Positions 1-12,455 of a stretch of 64,000 nt of DNA are shown piece after piece. Numbering within the stretch: the stretch's first letter is position 1; each line of letters begins with the position of its first letter. This stretch comes from Chaunax sp. Z400 (lineage: Eukaryota > Chordata > Actinopteri > Lophiiformes > Chaunacidae). Under the pieces are notes generated by a model. The model was given only the letters and a program-made list of their open reading frames with translations. It had not been told where the DNA came from and did no database searches. A program made the translations under genes and the position numbers. Location of the stretch: NCBI GenBank assembly GCA_037577475.1, contig CM075206.1, positions 6,605,459-6,669,458 of the forward strand, in the 5' to 3' direction.

Positions 1-1156
1 AGAAGCACTTAGGTCAGACTATCCCTAACCCTGGCTTTCGAATCATGTAGGATTTGAATATTCCTTACTTTTTGTGATACTTAAAAATCAGACACTAACC
101 TACCAATCAATGGAGTTAAACCCAACAATTGCAGCCTCATGACTCTCATTTCCAGAGATAAGATATATAATCAATTTCTTAATCAATATATTTTGTACAA
201 TTTGTAGTGATTTCATTCCTAACACCTTTGTTTTATTCAGCAGTATTCATACAATAGACACATATTTCACAGGTACATGTTTGTACCCCATTTTGTCTGA
301 GATCCATTGCTGGGCATCCCTGCAGTATGAGGCCAAAATGGTCAGATCTCCACTCACTTCCCCAATAGGAAGCAGGATATCCTCCTGTCATCTCTTTCTA
401 CTGACTTGTATCATCATTGCACTCCTCACCCGAAGCCTCGCAGACCTCCTGGGGGCTAGTATGCCTCAAAACCCCTACATCAGCAAAGCTCCCCAAACTT
501 AATTTAATCCTTATGTACTGTACTTTGGCACAATAATCATACATCTTAGGACACGTGAAACTCCTTCTAAGGCAGTCTTACTGAATGACATCTGTTCTCT
601 GACTTCAATGACCAGACTGAAGGCCTAATTATCCAGGAGGATGTCTCCTGCAGGGACTACAGGTGTAAAATTAGCTTATAGCTAACTCTGGCACAGCTAA
701 GAAGCTGTGCGCTGTCCCTGTCAAATAAACAAATAAAATAAATAAATTCAGATTAAGGTTATAATCTGAAGCCTGCTCTGATACACATATTCCCAAAATC
801 CATCATACAGTTCCTCTTTTCTTCTTGAAACTATTCAAAATAGAATTATTGTCCTGTTTCCATTGAAACTATCATTGGTGAATTTCAGGTCATTGTTTAA
901 TAGTGAGATGAGACTGCTTGCTTACCCCTTCCTGTCTCCCACTCCTCTGCCAAAAATTCAGTGGAAGCTTGTGGAAATTGCTGTCGTTGACCAACCTTAG
1001 CTGCCCATGTGACAGGATATCCATCAGTGTGATTAAGGGGGGAAAGCACCATGTCTCTCAGTCCTTTTTGGTCTATGTCACACACCTTTGCACACTCCAG
1101 ATCCCCTCTCTCATGACTCGAAAACTCTCCAACAACCTAATCCACCACTAAGGATA
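1..1156. other. Upstream flank of mrc1, no gene seen
   Basis: I find no convincing exon here. The open frames are short and lack splice or start context. An A-rich run with several AATAAA-like words lies near 722-745. The last 260 bases must contain the mrc1 promoter and 5' leader, but I see no clear TATA box. The block at 901-1045 recurs downstream of mrc1 and is listed separately. Confidence 0.6.
901..1045 (+). repeat. mrc1-proximal block, copy 1 of 2
   Basis: This block lies 110-250 bases before the mrc1 ATG. It aligns colinearly and in the same orientation with 12320-12455, beyond the 3' end of mrc1. Shared words in order are AGTGAGAT, CTCCTCTGCCAAAA, GTGGAA, CCAAC and GATATCCATCA, with indels between them. 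Sharing this many ordered words is not expected by chance. I infer that the pair is a remnant of a tandem duplication or a diverged element; the age is unknown. Confidence 0.75.
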
Positions 1157-4100
1157 ATGTTACCCCGTTTAAAATTTGCTGTGGTCCTTGGTCTCCTGCA
1201 AGTCCTCTGCATCTCTGCGGACATAGGTAAGTTCCCATAACACATTTTTGTGTTTGATTCTACTATTCTATGAAAGTAATCAGGTTGTAAATTCATTTTC
1301 ATATGAGATATGCTAAAACTGTTCTGTTCTGCTCCAGACAGTGGCTCCTTCCTGATCTTCAATGAGGACCACAGCAAGTGCGTACAGGTGGTGAGTGCCA
1401 CATCCATTACCTTGGCCCAATGTGACCCTCGTGCCGAAGACCAGCAGTTTCGTTGGGCCTCCGAATTGCGCATACTCAGCCTCAAGCTCAAACTTTGTCT
1501 GGCGGCCACAGCGATTAAAGACTGGATGAAGGTGGTCCTTTTTGAATGTGATGAAAATAGTGACCTCCAACATTGGCAGTGCAAGAATGAGACACTCTTT
1601 GGCCTAAAAGACGAGGACCTGCACTTAAACTGGGGCAACCGCAATGAGAGGAGCCTAATGATTTTCAAAGGCACAGGGGTCTGGAGCCGCTGGAGGATAT
1701 TTGGCACCCGGGGTGACCTCTGCTCAAAGGGGTATCAAGGTAGGAAATGTGGGCACATGATTGATTTTAATAAGACAAAGTTACAATATTTATACTGGGC
1801 AATTTTTTTTAAAGAAAAAGGTTGGAGCGACGTCCTGCTATAGTATTTGTTGTGCAGAATCCATGCTGGAGATAACATACATTTTTGACAAGTAATACTA
1901 TATTTAAAATGATATTTCTATCATTCAGTTTGGCTTGTAAAAGCTTTTTATTCTGGATTTTCCGGTAGTGAAAAAGACACATATTGTTTAAGAAGTATGA
2001 TTAAATTGATGCTTATTCAGCTTAGTTGTGTAAAGCCCTACAATCATATTTGTCTAAGTCTGCACGTAGTTTATAGAATTTACCATTTGATACAGTTTGT
2101 TAAAATGATATGAAGTCATCATAAGGGGGTACACGGTTTAAGAACAGACCCTTAAACCACAAACTATGGTGGTGTTTAAATTAGAGAGTGAGTCCTTCAG
2201 GCTGAATACCCATTCAAACAGAATTCAGATACATTATATCTTTATAGTGCTGTAATTCTATCCAGAATGCCACAATCTGTAAATGTGTCGCAAATAACAA
2301 GTACGTTTGATTTTAGGGGACTTGCTCAAAATGCAATTGCGGCATCCAGGAACAGCGGGATCACAAACCTGCTCAGGGTAGCAAAGAGATCCTGGCAAAT
2401 ATGTTACCTGGTGGAGCCTATAACGTAGCTACCCTGTTCACATACCACATACTGTGTGCTTTTGTTGTTGGGTACGTTGGCATAGCATGCTTCCAAATTT
2501 GTTTGGGTAAGGGACCTTTGTCTGAGTTTGGGGTGGAAGAACTTGAATAGTCTGCACAGAGCTCGGACCCCATTAACCCCATCCAAAACCTTTCGGCTGA
2601 ACTGGAACTGCAAACTAGGCCTTGTCACCCAACATCAGTGGATGCTTTGCCTGCTTTGTTTAAGAACGTAAAATGTTTGATTAACTTTAAATCCATGCTC
2701 TGTGTCTCCTCAGAGATTTTCACCATAGGGGGCAATGCCTTCGGAGCCCCTTGTCAGTTCCCATTTAAGTTTGGGGAGAATTGGTACGCTGAATGCACAA
2801 AGGATGGCCGTTCAGATGGACAGCTGTGGTGTTCAACAGAGAGAGATTATGATAAAATGAAAACGTGGGGCTTTTGTCCCACCAAAAGTAAGTGCAAGAA
2901 ACATATTTCAATCATCTACATAATAAACTTTATTATATGGTACTGTTCTTGAGGTTACAAGATAAAAAGAGATAAACACAGCAGCCTAAGACAACACAGG
3001 GATTATAAAACATTAGGGATAGTGAAAATAATATAAATGGCAGAAGCAGAATGAAAAAACAAACATTTAGTTATATTTCAGACTGTGCATCTTCTCTGTT
3101 GTTAAGTGCTATCATGGAAGTCATCAGTGCTGACAGGTCTGGTTTCTGACCCCACTGCTGTCCCCCAGCAGAAAAACACCAACACTTCCTCTCATGAGTT
3201 GTTTTCCTTTTCTCACAGGCCTGTCTTTTCCCTGACGCTGCTCTAAAACTGGGGCAAGAGAGAGACATAAAAAGCTCACTTTTATTATAGTTCTTCATGA
3301 AACATATTCGTCAATCTTCAAAACGAAATGTACTTCCTATGTTTTACATTTTTGAGACAATTTTGTCCTTAAAATCCAGTCCGCTCCGCAGGTATTACAC
3401 CACTTTTACGTAAAGGAAATCATCCTTCGGTTTTATAAGTTTAAGTACTACTGTCTCTACCACAATGCAGCAGCCTCAGGTTGGGACACTGACCCGGTTA
3501 CAGGGGTTCAGTATCAGAGGAATGCCCAGTCGGTGTTGACGTGGCATCAGGCCAGGAAGAGCTGCCAGCAGCAGGGAGCCGACCTCCTCAGCATCGTAGA
3601 GCTGCACGAGCAGTCATACATCTCAGGTACAGAGTCTGACTTGTATCCTTTATTCATATATCACAGTTAACATTACTGACCACTGATAGCATTATAATGC
3701 ATGGGCTGACACAGGGTTGACGAATACTTTGGGATCATCCCTGTGGATCGGACTCAACAGCTTGGATTTTGACAGTGGATGGCAATGGAGCAACGGAAAC
3801 CCATTCAGATATTTAAACTGGGCTCCAGGTTAGTGAAGACATAACACACTGTGACGGGAGCAGGATATTATTGTCCTTAAAGGCATCACTTAATATGTCT
3901 GGCTGCGTCACAAATAGTGAGCTTCTTAAATGATCAAATTAACCCGTGTCTACCTTTTTGTGATTACATTTGTACGACAATCCTGAATTTACGGTTCGAG
4001 CAATTGGTGTTACAAATATTTTCACAAATGATCAATTCATTTCTAAAGTAAAAACAATAAAAAACATGGTTTCATGTGTCCAACAGGTCACCCCTCATCA

Positions 4101-7100
4101 GAGCCTGGACTTACCTGTGCAACCCTAAATGCTGGAAAAGCCTCTAAATGGGAGAGCAGCGCCTGCAACAAGAAACTTGGTTACATTTGTCGCAAAGGAA
4201 ACTCTACCAGTCTGCCCACACCACTGAGTAAAATAATATCTTAAATGATCAGAATCTGTCTTATTATTAGAATGAGTCTTGATTCTCACCTCTTTTGCCT
4301 CTTTCCACAGGCAAAGACCAGCCCAGCTTCTGTCCCAGTCACTGGGTTCCTTATGCAGGCAACTGTTACTACCTGGAGAGGAATAAAAAAATGTGGAGGG
4401 ACGCTTTGGCCGCTTGTCACAAAGAGGGTGGAGATTTGGCCAGCATACAAAATATAGAGGAGCAGAGCTTCATGATATCTCAATCTGGATACTGTAAGCT
4501 TAAAAGGAGTAACATTTTCCAACAATCTGTTGGCTTTTACAACAATCACCTATGGTATATTTAATTATATGTAACTAATTACTCCCTACCACTGTGAATA
4601 TTTGCCCCAAAATGTATGAAAAACTGTGCGTAATGAGAACATTAACATCTCCATGTGCATTTTAAACCTTCAGTGCCGACAGATGTGCTCTGGATTGGCT
4701 TGAATGATCAGAGACACCAGATGTTGTTTGAATGGTCTGATCACTCCCACGTGACTTTCACCCAGTGGCAGACTGGTGAGCCATCTCACGCCACCAACCT
4801 CCAGGAGGACTGTGTCCTCATCAGAGGAAAGGTAACACCCACAACTCTCCAGATGCAAGAAGGAAACATAAAATGTTGTTCAGTGGTAAAAGTGGTTCAG
4901 TTCTTGTCTTCTGCGTGTGGTCCATACAGGACGGGAGGTGGGGAGACCACATGTGTGAGAGGACGTATGGATACATCTGCAAGAAGAAGGCGTCCACTAA
5001 ACCAAGTGAAGGTGCCCGTGAGGAGGCTAACCCAGGATGCAAGCTTGTGAGTGGTGCAATTTCCTTTAAATAATCAGCGTAATTATAACTTATAAGATTT
5101 AGTCTCACATAATTTTTTTTATCATTTGAAGGGCTCAATAAGGTTTGGCTCTTACTGTTACAACATTGGATCTGAGGCAAAGACTTTTGATGACGCAAAG
5201 CGGACGTGCTCAGAGGCCGGTGGTAACCTGGTGGATGTGGGTGATAGGTAAAATATTGTCATATTTCCATTAAAATGATCTGACACAACTGTATTCAAAG
5301 TATTTCAATCCCTTTGAGTAGTTTAAATCTTTAAAGAAAGTGAATTGTGCAATACACTTGTGTTTTTAATTGTGTCTCGTGCTGGGAAATAGAGGCATTT
5401 TGCACTGCGGCATCTTAAAAATGAAGATTCATTTCATCACCAATAAATCATTAGGTTTAATTTGAAGTTATTTTATCGGTCATCTTTATGCCTTTATGTG
5501 TTTTTTGTGCAGATATGCGAATGCCTTCCTGGTCAGTTTGGTGGGTTTGAGACCAGAGAAGTATTTCTGGATAGGTCTTTCCAACACAGACGACAGAAAC
5601 ACTTTCAAGTGGACGACCAGAAAAAAAGTCGAATTCACTAATTTCAATGTGGGCATGCCAGGTACATGAAACTTCTTCACTTTATGACCATACACCTGCA
5701 AAACTTATATTTCCCTTCAGCCTCTGCTGTTTGTGTCTGGTGCAAACTAGCTAATGTTAGTATGCTAACTAAGATGGTGAAAATGGTGAACATTAGCATG
5801 TCTCTCACTATCATTTCTCCACCATTCCTTAATTACTCCATCAGACATACCCATACCCACATCTCCATCTCAATCTTCAATCTAATCTCAGATTATCTAC
5901 TCTTTTTCTTTCCAATGTCTTTTGGTGTGTTTAATAAAAGATAGAAAACAAGGATGCGTTGCCATGACAACTGGGGCTTTTGCTGGATTATGGGATGTTG
6001 TCAGCTGCAGCAACAAGGAGAAGTACATCTGCAAGAAACCAGCAGAGGGTGCACAGGTGACAACAGTTCCTCCCACCACACCATCCCTGAGCTGTGAGTC
6101 CGGGTGGACCCCTGCTGGCAAAAGGAACGTCTGCTTCAAGGTAGGACAGACTGAACAAATCTGTGAAATCTGTGTGATTTTAAATGCACAAACCTCACAC
6201 TCACATTGTTGTTGTTTTTTTTGCTCATTAAAAAGCTTTACAAAAAACCAAATAGCCTGAAGAAGACATGGCATGAAGCACAGGACTTCTGCAAGGCCAT
6301 CGGTGGGGATCTGATGAGCATACACAGTAACCAGGAACTGAACAATGCTCCGTATGTTAGCTTAACAGCTGCTATATGTGAGAATTGTACTATGCTACTC
6401 AGTCATTCAAGTAATCAGTACTGGTGCTTTCTGTTTTCATTCAGGTTTTATTCATCTGACGCAGCTTGGATTGGCTTCAGCCTGGGTACCAAAGGTTTTG
6501 TCTGGAGTGATGGATCTGCTGTATGTAGCACTTTATTTTTGTCACAGGAAGCTTTACTCTCTGACATTCTCAACCCTGGCCTAATTATGTGTATTTTCTC
6601 AAACTGTGGGCTAGTCTGAGTTTGAAAACTGGGGCTATGGTGAACCGAACAACCACAATGACAATGAACACTGTGCAGAAGTCCATTCATACTACGGCGG
6701 GCACTGGAATGATCGGCACTGTGAGGCCTACAATAACTGGATCTGTCAGATTCACAAAGGTAACACCAGTCTCATCATGGAGCCATTTGCCCAAAGGAGT
6801 TGTGTGATGGGAACATAGAGAGCCCTGCTCGGCTGTTAAGACTCTTCTTTTGTGGTTCTTATACTTGCAGGTGTGATCCCCAAACCTGAGCCTGTCATAG
6901 TTCAACCATGTAAGTTTCAGCTATGGCCCATGTATTTGCATATTAGTATCATCACTTTGCAAATCTTAGCATGCATTTAGCTCAAAGCACAACTATGTAC
7001 CACGACAGACCTGCTACAGTAGTAGGTTTGTAGACTCTTGTCTTCCATCAATCGCTAATCTCGCTCCATGGACACCTGAGATCAGCTTTGTTCCCTTTAC

Positions 7101-10100
7101 AGCATACAACACCACAGAAGACGGCTGGCTTATATACAACGACACACAGTATTTCATCAACACGAACAACTTAGAAATGGAAGCTGCAAGAGCCTTCTGC
7201 AAAAAGAACTTTGGTGAACTTGTGGTGATCACAGGGGAAAGTGAGAGGAAGTTCCTTTGGAAACAGGCAAGATTCTGAACATTTTTTTTCAAAATCAATA
7301 AAACTGTTTAATGTTGAAGTTCAAGCTAACATGTATGTTCTCAAAAACATCATCGGAAGTGATGGCAAAAGTCCCGAAAACCATTTGTGTGACAATTTCT
7401 TTGGATTTAACCCTACTGATTATGTTCCACAGATATCGAAAGGATCAGAAGGGCAGTACTACATTGGTATGACCGTGAATTTGGATAAGTCATTTAGGTA
7501 AATCTAATTGTAAATTCCAGCAAAGTCTAATTTGAAATTGGAATCATGTTAGTGACATTTTGCTCACAATGTTTTTTTTATTTTCAGCTGGGTGGATGAC
7601 ACCCCTGTAACGTACACTGCATGGGAAAAGAATGAGCCAAATTTTGCTAATAATGATGAAAACTGTGTGACTATATACAAAGGCATGGGTAAATAACACC
7701 ATACTGTTTTGGCTTCATAAATATTAACTAACCTCACTGAAGCCATTCTAATAACTAGTTTTCTACTATTTCTAATCGTCATTCTCTGTGAACTCTGCAC
7801 ATATAGGGTACTGGAATGACATTAACTGTGGCCTGGAGCTACCTTCTATTTGCAAAAGAAGCAGCAGTTTTGTCAATACAACAATGGCCCCGACCTCTGT
7901 TCCTATAGGTGGATGTGCACCAGAATGGATACTTTTCCAAGGAAAGGTATATATTACCACATACAACAGTTTACTCCAATACAAGGCTGAAATTCTACAT
8001 AATATGCGTTAATCAAGACAAAAACGTCCTCAAACGTTCAGGATGTGATTTAAACTCTCATATGTACCTGAAACATATCTACTGTAACATTTTGCCACAC
8101 TGTTGCCAGTCTCTTTGCTTATTATTCTAACAAACAGCGCAAATGTCTCTTGTTTATACAGTGCTACAAATTTGTTATGGGGGATGACAATAAGAACTGG
8201 CAGGAGGCCAGGACACACTGCATAAACCAGGGAGGAAATCTTGTTTCTATTCTCAATGAGAGAGAGCAGGGTGAGTGTTGCTAATGTTACCAAACCACCT
8301 TCCTTTACGGTGGTCTGTACGGGTTATTTCATTGTGCTGCAAATATACCACGATTTCAAGAAGTTAAAGAATATCTGTGTCTTCCTTTTTAGCATTCCTA
8401 ACTACACAGATGATGAGATACAATGACGATTTGTGGATCGGCATGAATGATGTCAACTGGGAGATGCACTTTGTGTGGACAGACGGCAAAGGCATTACAT
8501 ACACCAACTGGGCCAAAGGGCATCCAGTATCAGTGCCTGATGGACGTTATTCATTTGGGGAGGAGGTTATTTCAACTTCATCATTTACTATATGTTCATA
8601 TCTTTCTCTGTCAAACTCTCTCTCTTACAGTTTAAGTTGACAATGTGATGGTTGTATGCTTGCAGACTAGCTGCAAAGAAGTCTGCAATTGTCTCTCGAG
8701 ACCGGGGGAAATAAAGTATCATCAGTGAATGATCAAAATGAAGTCCCCATAGGAAGTACAATGCAATAATAAATATTGTATTTAAGTACAACACTTTAGG
8801 TAGTTGACTACTTAGTTCTACTCCTCTGCATTTCAGAGGGAAATGTACTTTTTCCACTATGCACTTTAGTTACTATTAATATAAAGACTGTAATCTTACA
8901 TGAAACGAACTAACATACCTTAATCCGTCCGATAGACGTACGACTGTGTGATTTTGGTGGGCAGCGTATCCAAACAAACCGGGTTCTGGAAGGTGGAAGA
9001 CTGTCACACCAAACATGGCTTCATCTGTAAAAGAAAGATTGGTGAGTAAAATATTAGCCGGACACCATTATCACCAGTCATGCTAACAGAATTCTTTTTT
9101 TTTCAACTCAACTATTTTTGTTGTTTCTTGTTAACAAAGATTCTCAGATTGTAGTCCCACCCACAACTGTGCTACCAAAGGGTTTCTACAAACTTGGCAA
9201 TGACTCCTACAAACTGGTAACCCAGAAGATGAAATGGGATGAGGCGAGGAGGCAGTGCCAAGCAGAAGACTCAGATATTGCCAGTATCCTGAATCCTATA
9301 AGCCAGGCATACGTCACCTTACAGATTTCCAAGCACAGCCAGCCTGTCTGGATTGGCCTCAACAGCAATGTGGTAAAGTTACTGCACACCACTAATTAAA
9401 GGGTTTCACATTGAGAAGAGGACCTTCCATTAATGCAATAATTTTTTGTTTTTTTACAGACTGGTGGGCGGTTCAAATGGGTTGATAACTGGCGGCTTTC
9501 TTACACCAAATGGGGCACAAATGAGCCTAAAAACAACTATGGCTGTGTGTATGTGGATGTGGACAAAAAATGGAAGACTGCATCATGTACCAATGTCTAC
9601 TATTCCTTTTGCAAGAGATCACCAGGTCAGACATTCCCTCTATTGGTTTCCTTGCACTACACACTGCACATCACCAAAGGCTAGAGATGGTTACAGACAA
9701 TATCCTGCCTCTGTTTCAGACATCGCTCCGACGGTGCCCCCACAACTCCCCGGAAACTGTCCAGAAACAAAGAGGCAAAGAACCTGGATACCCTTCAGAG
9801 GCCACTGTTATTCCTTCCTCAACTCACTGGTGGGCAACTGGGCCCATGCCTCAGTTGAGTGTCTCAAAATGGGTATGTTATGAATAATTTCCACTAATAA
9901 ATTATCATTTCTACGTGTATAAAACTTTGATAGGATGTCATTGTGGCTGTGCTCATCAGGTGGTTCTCTGGTGAGTATTGAGGACCCTCAGGAGGGACTG
10001 TTCATACAACATAACCTGGAGCTTCTTCAGGACGGTGCCAAGACCTTCTGGATTGGCCTCTATAAGACTCATGAAGGTGAGCTCGAGTTTCTGAAATTAA

Positions 10101-11105
10101 ATTACATAATAAACAGCTACACTACAATGAAGCATACTAGAAATACAAATTAAAGGGTAAATCTAACCACCATTAGTACAGAACCTTTTTTTGTACCGTA
10201 GTAAGCATCCATTAGTAAGCATTTGGTAGGCAAATGCAATTTCCATATTTTCTGGATTTGGAAACAGAGTAGCAACCATGGAAATGGGTTATTTTCTATT
10301 GTTCAGAGGAGTTTTATTCAGGTTCTTATAAGGTTCTGATAATACCTTTAGACCTGATTTATTAAGATCATTGGGTATTTATTTCTTGGAATATCATATG
10401 CTCAGCTCTTTGATTGTAATGACAACATAAGAAAGGCACAGATTGGAGCTTCAGTTTATCATTTCTGAGTATGCAGCTTTGGCCGCTGAAGTACAGTAAC
10501 AAGCCTCCTTGTTTCAGGTGAGTGGATGTGGATCGATAACAGTGCTGTGGACTACGCCAACTGGAAAACAGGGATGCCAAAGTCAGAAACATGCGTGGGC
10601 ATCCATTCTGAAACTGGACAGTGGAGTACAAGCAGCTGCAGCAAGTATAAGTCTTACATCTGCAAAACAGCCAAAGGTAAGTTTGATCAGCTATCATGCA
10701 TTTTTAATTGAACCCATCAGTCACTCACATTGAGTACGTATTATTTCTTTCAGTTATTACACCTACAGAAAAACCACCATCTGTTGGTAAGTTATTTTAT
10801 CTAATGTGTACTCTATAATGAATATGATCGTTTAGACTTATATTAATACTTGTATATATTTTGCGTTTGCAGCTCATGTTATTAAAGAAGCTTCTCATGG
10901 GTCTGCTGGCATCACTGTGGCTACAGTACTAGTCGTAATCGCCATAGCCGGACTTGGTGCCTTCCTGCTCTTCAAAAGACGGATAGCAACCCCTGTTTTG
11001 GGAGAGAACACCTTTGACAACAAGTTATACTTCTCCAATCCACTCCGAGCCACTGTGGACACAAAGGGTCTCGTGGCCAACATTGAGCAGAATGAACAAG
11101 CATAG
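1157..11105 (+). CDS. mrc1: Macrophage mannose receptor (C-type 1), complete
   Basis: An endocytic lectin that binds mannose/fucose/GlcNAc glycans on pathogens and self glycoproteins and delivers them to endosomes. I read 30 exons: 1157-1226, 1338-1739, 2714-2887, 3471-3626, 3715-3828, 4087-4227, 4311-4493, 4674-4831, 4930-5046, 5132-5247, 5513-5661, 5941-6140, 6236-6351, 6445-6520, 6615-6759, 6871-6909, 7103-7266, 7433-7497, 7588-7688, 7807-7946, 8162-8270, 8393-8565, 8936-9041, 9140-9372, 9460-9625, 9720-9872, 9960-10076, 10518-10676, 10754-10786 and 10873-11105. Phases join without a stop to give 1435 aa; human MRC1 is about 1456 aa. Order: signal peptide (1-22), R-type cysteine-rich domain (24-157), FN2 domain (158-213), eight C-type lectin domains (about 225-1345), membrane helix (about 1370-1392), 43-residue tail. 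Lectin domains 4 and 5 keep EPN and WND calcium/sugar signatures; the other six lack EPN. The tail has FDNKLY, matching the FxxxxY internalisation motif. The start was chosen for the hydrophobic leader and the phase-1 junction. All internal introns are GT-AG except intron 17. Confidence 0.96.
3463..3476 (+). other. mrc1: NAGNAG acceptor of mrc1 exon 4
   Basis: The acceptor reads GCAGCAG. Splicing after the first CAG (exon from 3471) or the second (from 3474) keeps the frame and differs by one alanine, between the FN2 domain and lectin domain 1. Both forms are plausible from sequence alone. The annotated CDS uses the first. Confidence 0.55.
5735..5830 (+). repeat. Fragment of dispersed repeat family A in mrc1 intron 11
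   Basis: It contains GCTAATGTTAGTATGCTAAC and a GATGGTGAAAATGGTGAACATTAGCATG-like stretch. These are shared with larger copies at 11700, 35480 and 53690, and with a reverse copy at 52195. It is a short, decayed piece. Confidence 0.55.
7267..7432 (+). other. mrc1: mrc1 intron 17, GC-AG type
   Basis: Exon 17 ends ...TGGAAACAG at 7266 and is followed by GCAAGA, not GT. Exon 18 opens after TTCCACAG at 7433. Joining them keeps phase 0 and matches the lectin domain 5 order of family members. No GT donor in phase is seen within the adjoining bases. GC-AG introns are a known minor class with a strong flanking consensus, and CAG|GCAAGA fits that. Confidence 0.8.
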
Positions 11106-11389
11106 AAGGACTGGAGATCAGTGGCAATCAGCACTATGAATCAAACCCTGTACTGTTTCCATTTAAGAGTACTCGATAAATGATAATTATTATATAATAA
11201 TTCATACGAGCAATGCAAGCACTGGCACTGCACTGGGAAAATTAGGGACGAGATAATATAAGTTCTGATATAAGTTACAATCTATAAGAAATCTACATGA
11301 TTATGTGATTTGTGAAGTGTGTACAGATTATTTTTTACTTTTGCTAATCAACATAACAAGAACATTTGTAGAGCAGCCACTAAATATTC

Positions 11390-11514
11390 AATAAAAGTGA
11401 AGATTTTTATTAATGTTATTAGCCAACTGGGTTACTTGTTTTCATTCTCCATTGGCTATTCATCATTCATTGTCTATTCCTGGCTTAGGACCTTGTAAAT
11501 AGATCCTTAATAAA
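11390..11514 (+). other. mrc1: mrc1 polyadenylation signals
   Basis: Two AATAAA hexamers lie at 11390-11395 and 11509-11514, about 285 and 405 bases after the mrc1 stop codon. Either could set a short 3' UTR. The actual cleavage site is not visible. Confidence 0.6.
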
Positions 11515-11699
11515 ATTTGAGGGATAAATAAAACCGAATTGGTCTCTTTTGTGCAGTTTTTCCACTAATAGACCACCAACAGGGCAACAATGTTTTACCA
11601 CGATTTGCATAGAAAAGTTATGTCATGCATCAAGACATATATGATAGTGTCTAAAATTAAAGAGAGAGGGGGATTGATGACAATCATAAAACGTTAAAT

Positions 11700-12235
11700 G
11701 GACACAAGTTCTGGCACCACTAATTAAGCAAAGCTAAATGCTAAAAAATCAGCATGCTAACAAAACTAAGAGCATTGTCAGTGCTTTGTCTGAGCACTGA
11801 GCACTTTGTCTGGTTTATCATGCTAGCGTTAGCTAATTTGCACTAACCACAAAGTACTGCTGATGCTGTTTGAAATGTTCTCATTGTATATGGCAATAAA
11901 TAATATTGGGGGATTACCAAAATTTATATAATTCATCCTGAGCGGGGCATAGATGATTGTATGTCTATCCAATAAATAGTCTGGGAACCATGAATGAATA
12001 TTTGATGCTGATTGATTGGAAAAATGTTGAAATATTTCACTGGATAAGTGAAAATTTTGACTTGCTCGTGGTGCCAGAAGAAAAATAAGAGGATACCCAA
12101 AGTCAGTAGGCTTCATCCTCTGGGGACCATGAATCTTTGTACCGAATCCCAGAGAAATCTACAAAATAGCGGTTGAGATTTTTCAATTTGGCAGATAGGC
12201 AAACCAACCAACCAGCCAATCGAAGGAAAGGACTT
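11700..12235 (+). repeat. Dispersed repeat family A, decayed copy
   Basis: It shows the ordered landmarks of the family: GCTAACAAAACTAAG, GCTAGCGTTAGCTAAT, TTCATCCTGAGCGG, CTTCATCCTCTGGGGACCATGAAT and a GACCAACCAACC-like end. The same landmarks recur in copies at 35480-36110, 53690-54480 and 56075-56420. No coding capacity is seen, so it is likely a non-autonomous element. The family name is not assigned. Confidence 0.7.
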
Positions 12236-12319
12236 ACATTGATAAAGAAGATAATAAAGATCACATAATAAAGAGGAGTACAATATATTAGTTTTTTTAA
12301 GCTGCCATTGCCTGTCAGG

Positions 12320-12455
12320 CTAAGTGAGATAGGGATGCTGGCTTCCTGCCCTCCTCTGCCAAAAGTCTGTGGAAACTTTAGGGAATTGTCATTTTGCTGT
12401 TATGATTACCAACTTGTCAAGATATCCATCAAGTGATCAAGGGAGGACTTTGTAG
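12320..12455 (+). repeat. mrc1-proximal block, copy 2 of 2
   Basis: Same-strand partner of 901-1045, about 11.4 kb downstream, which is close to the length of mrc1 plus its flank. It is followed by no recognisable mrc1 exon 1. This fits a tandem duplicate whose coding part was lost, but an unrelated dispersed element is not excluded. Confidence 0.7.

Noticed and set aside
1111..1707. 198-codon minus-strand open frame
   Set aside because: It is antisense to mrc1 exon 2, whose + strand frame has clear lectin homology and splice sites.
2888..5131. Search for a miR-511-like hairpin in mrc1 introns
   Set aside because: Mammalian MRC1 hosts MIR511 in an early intron, but I see no matching mature sequence here.
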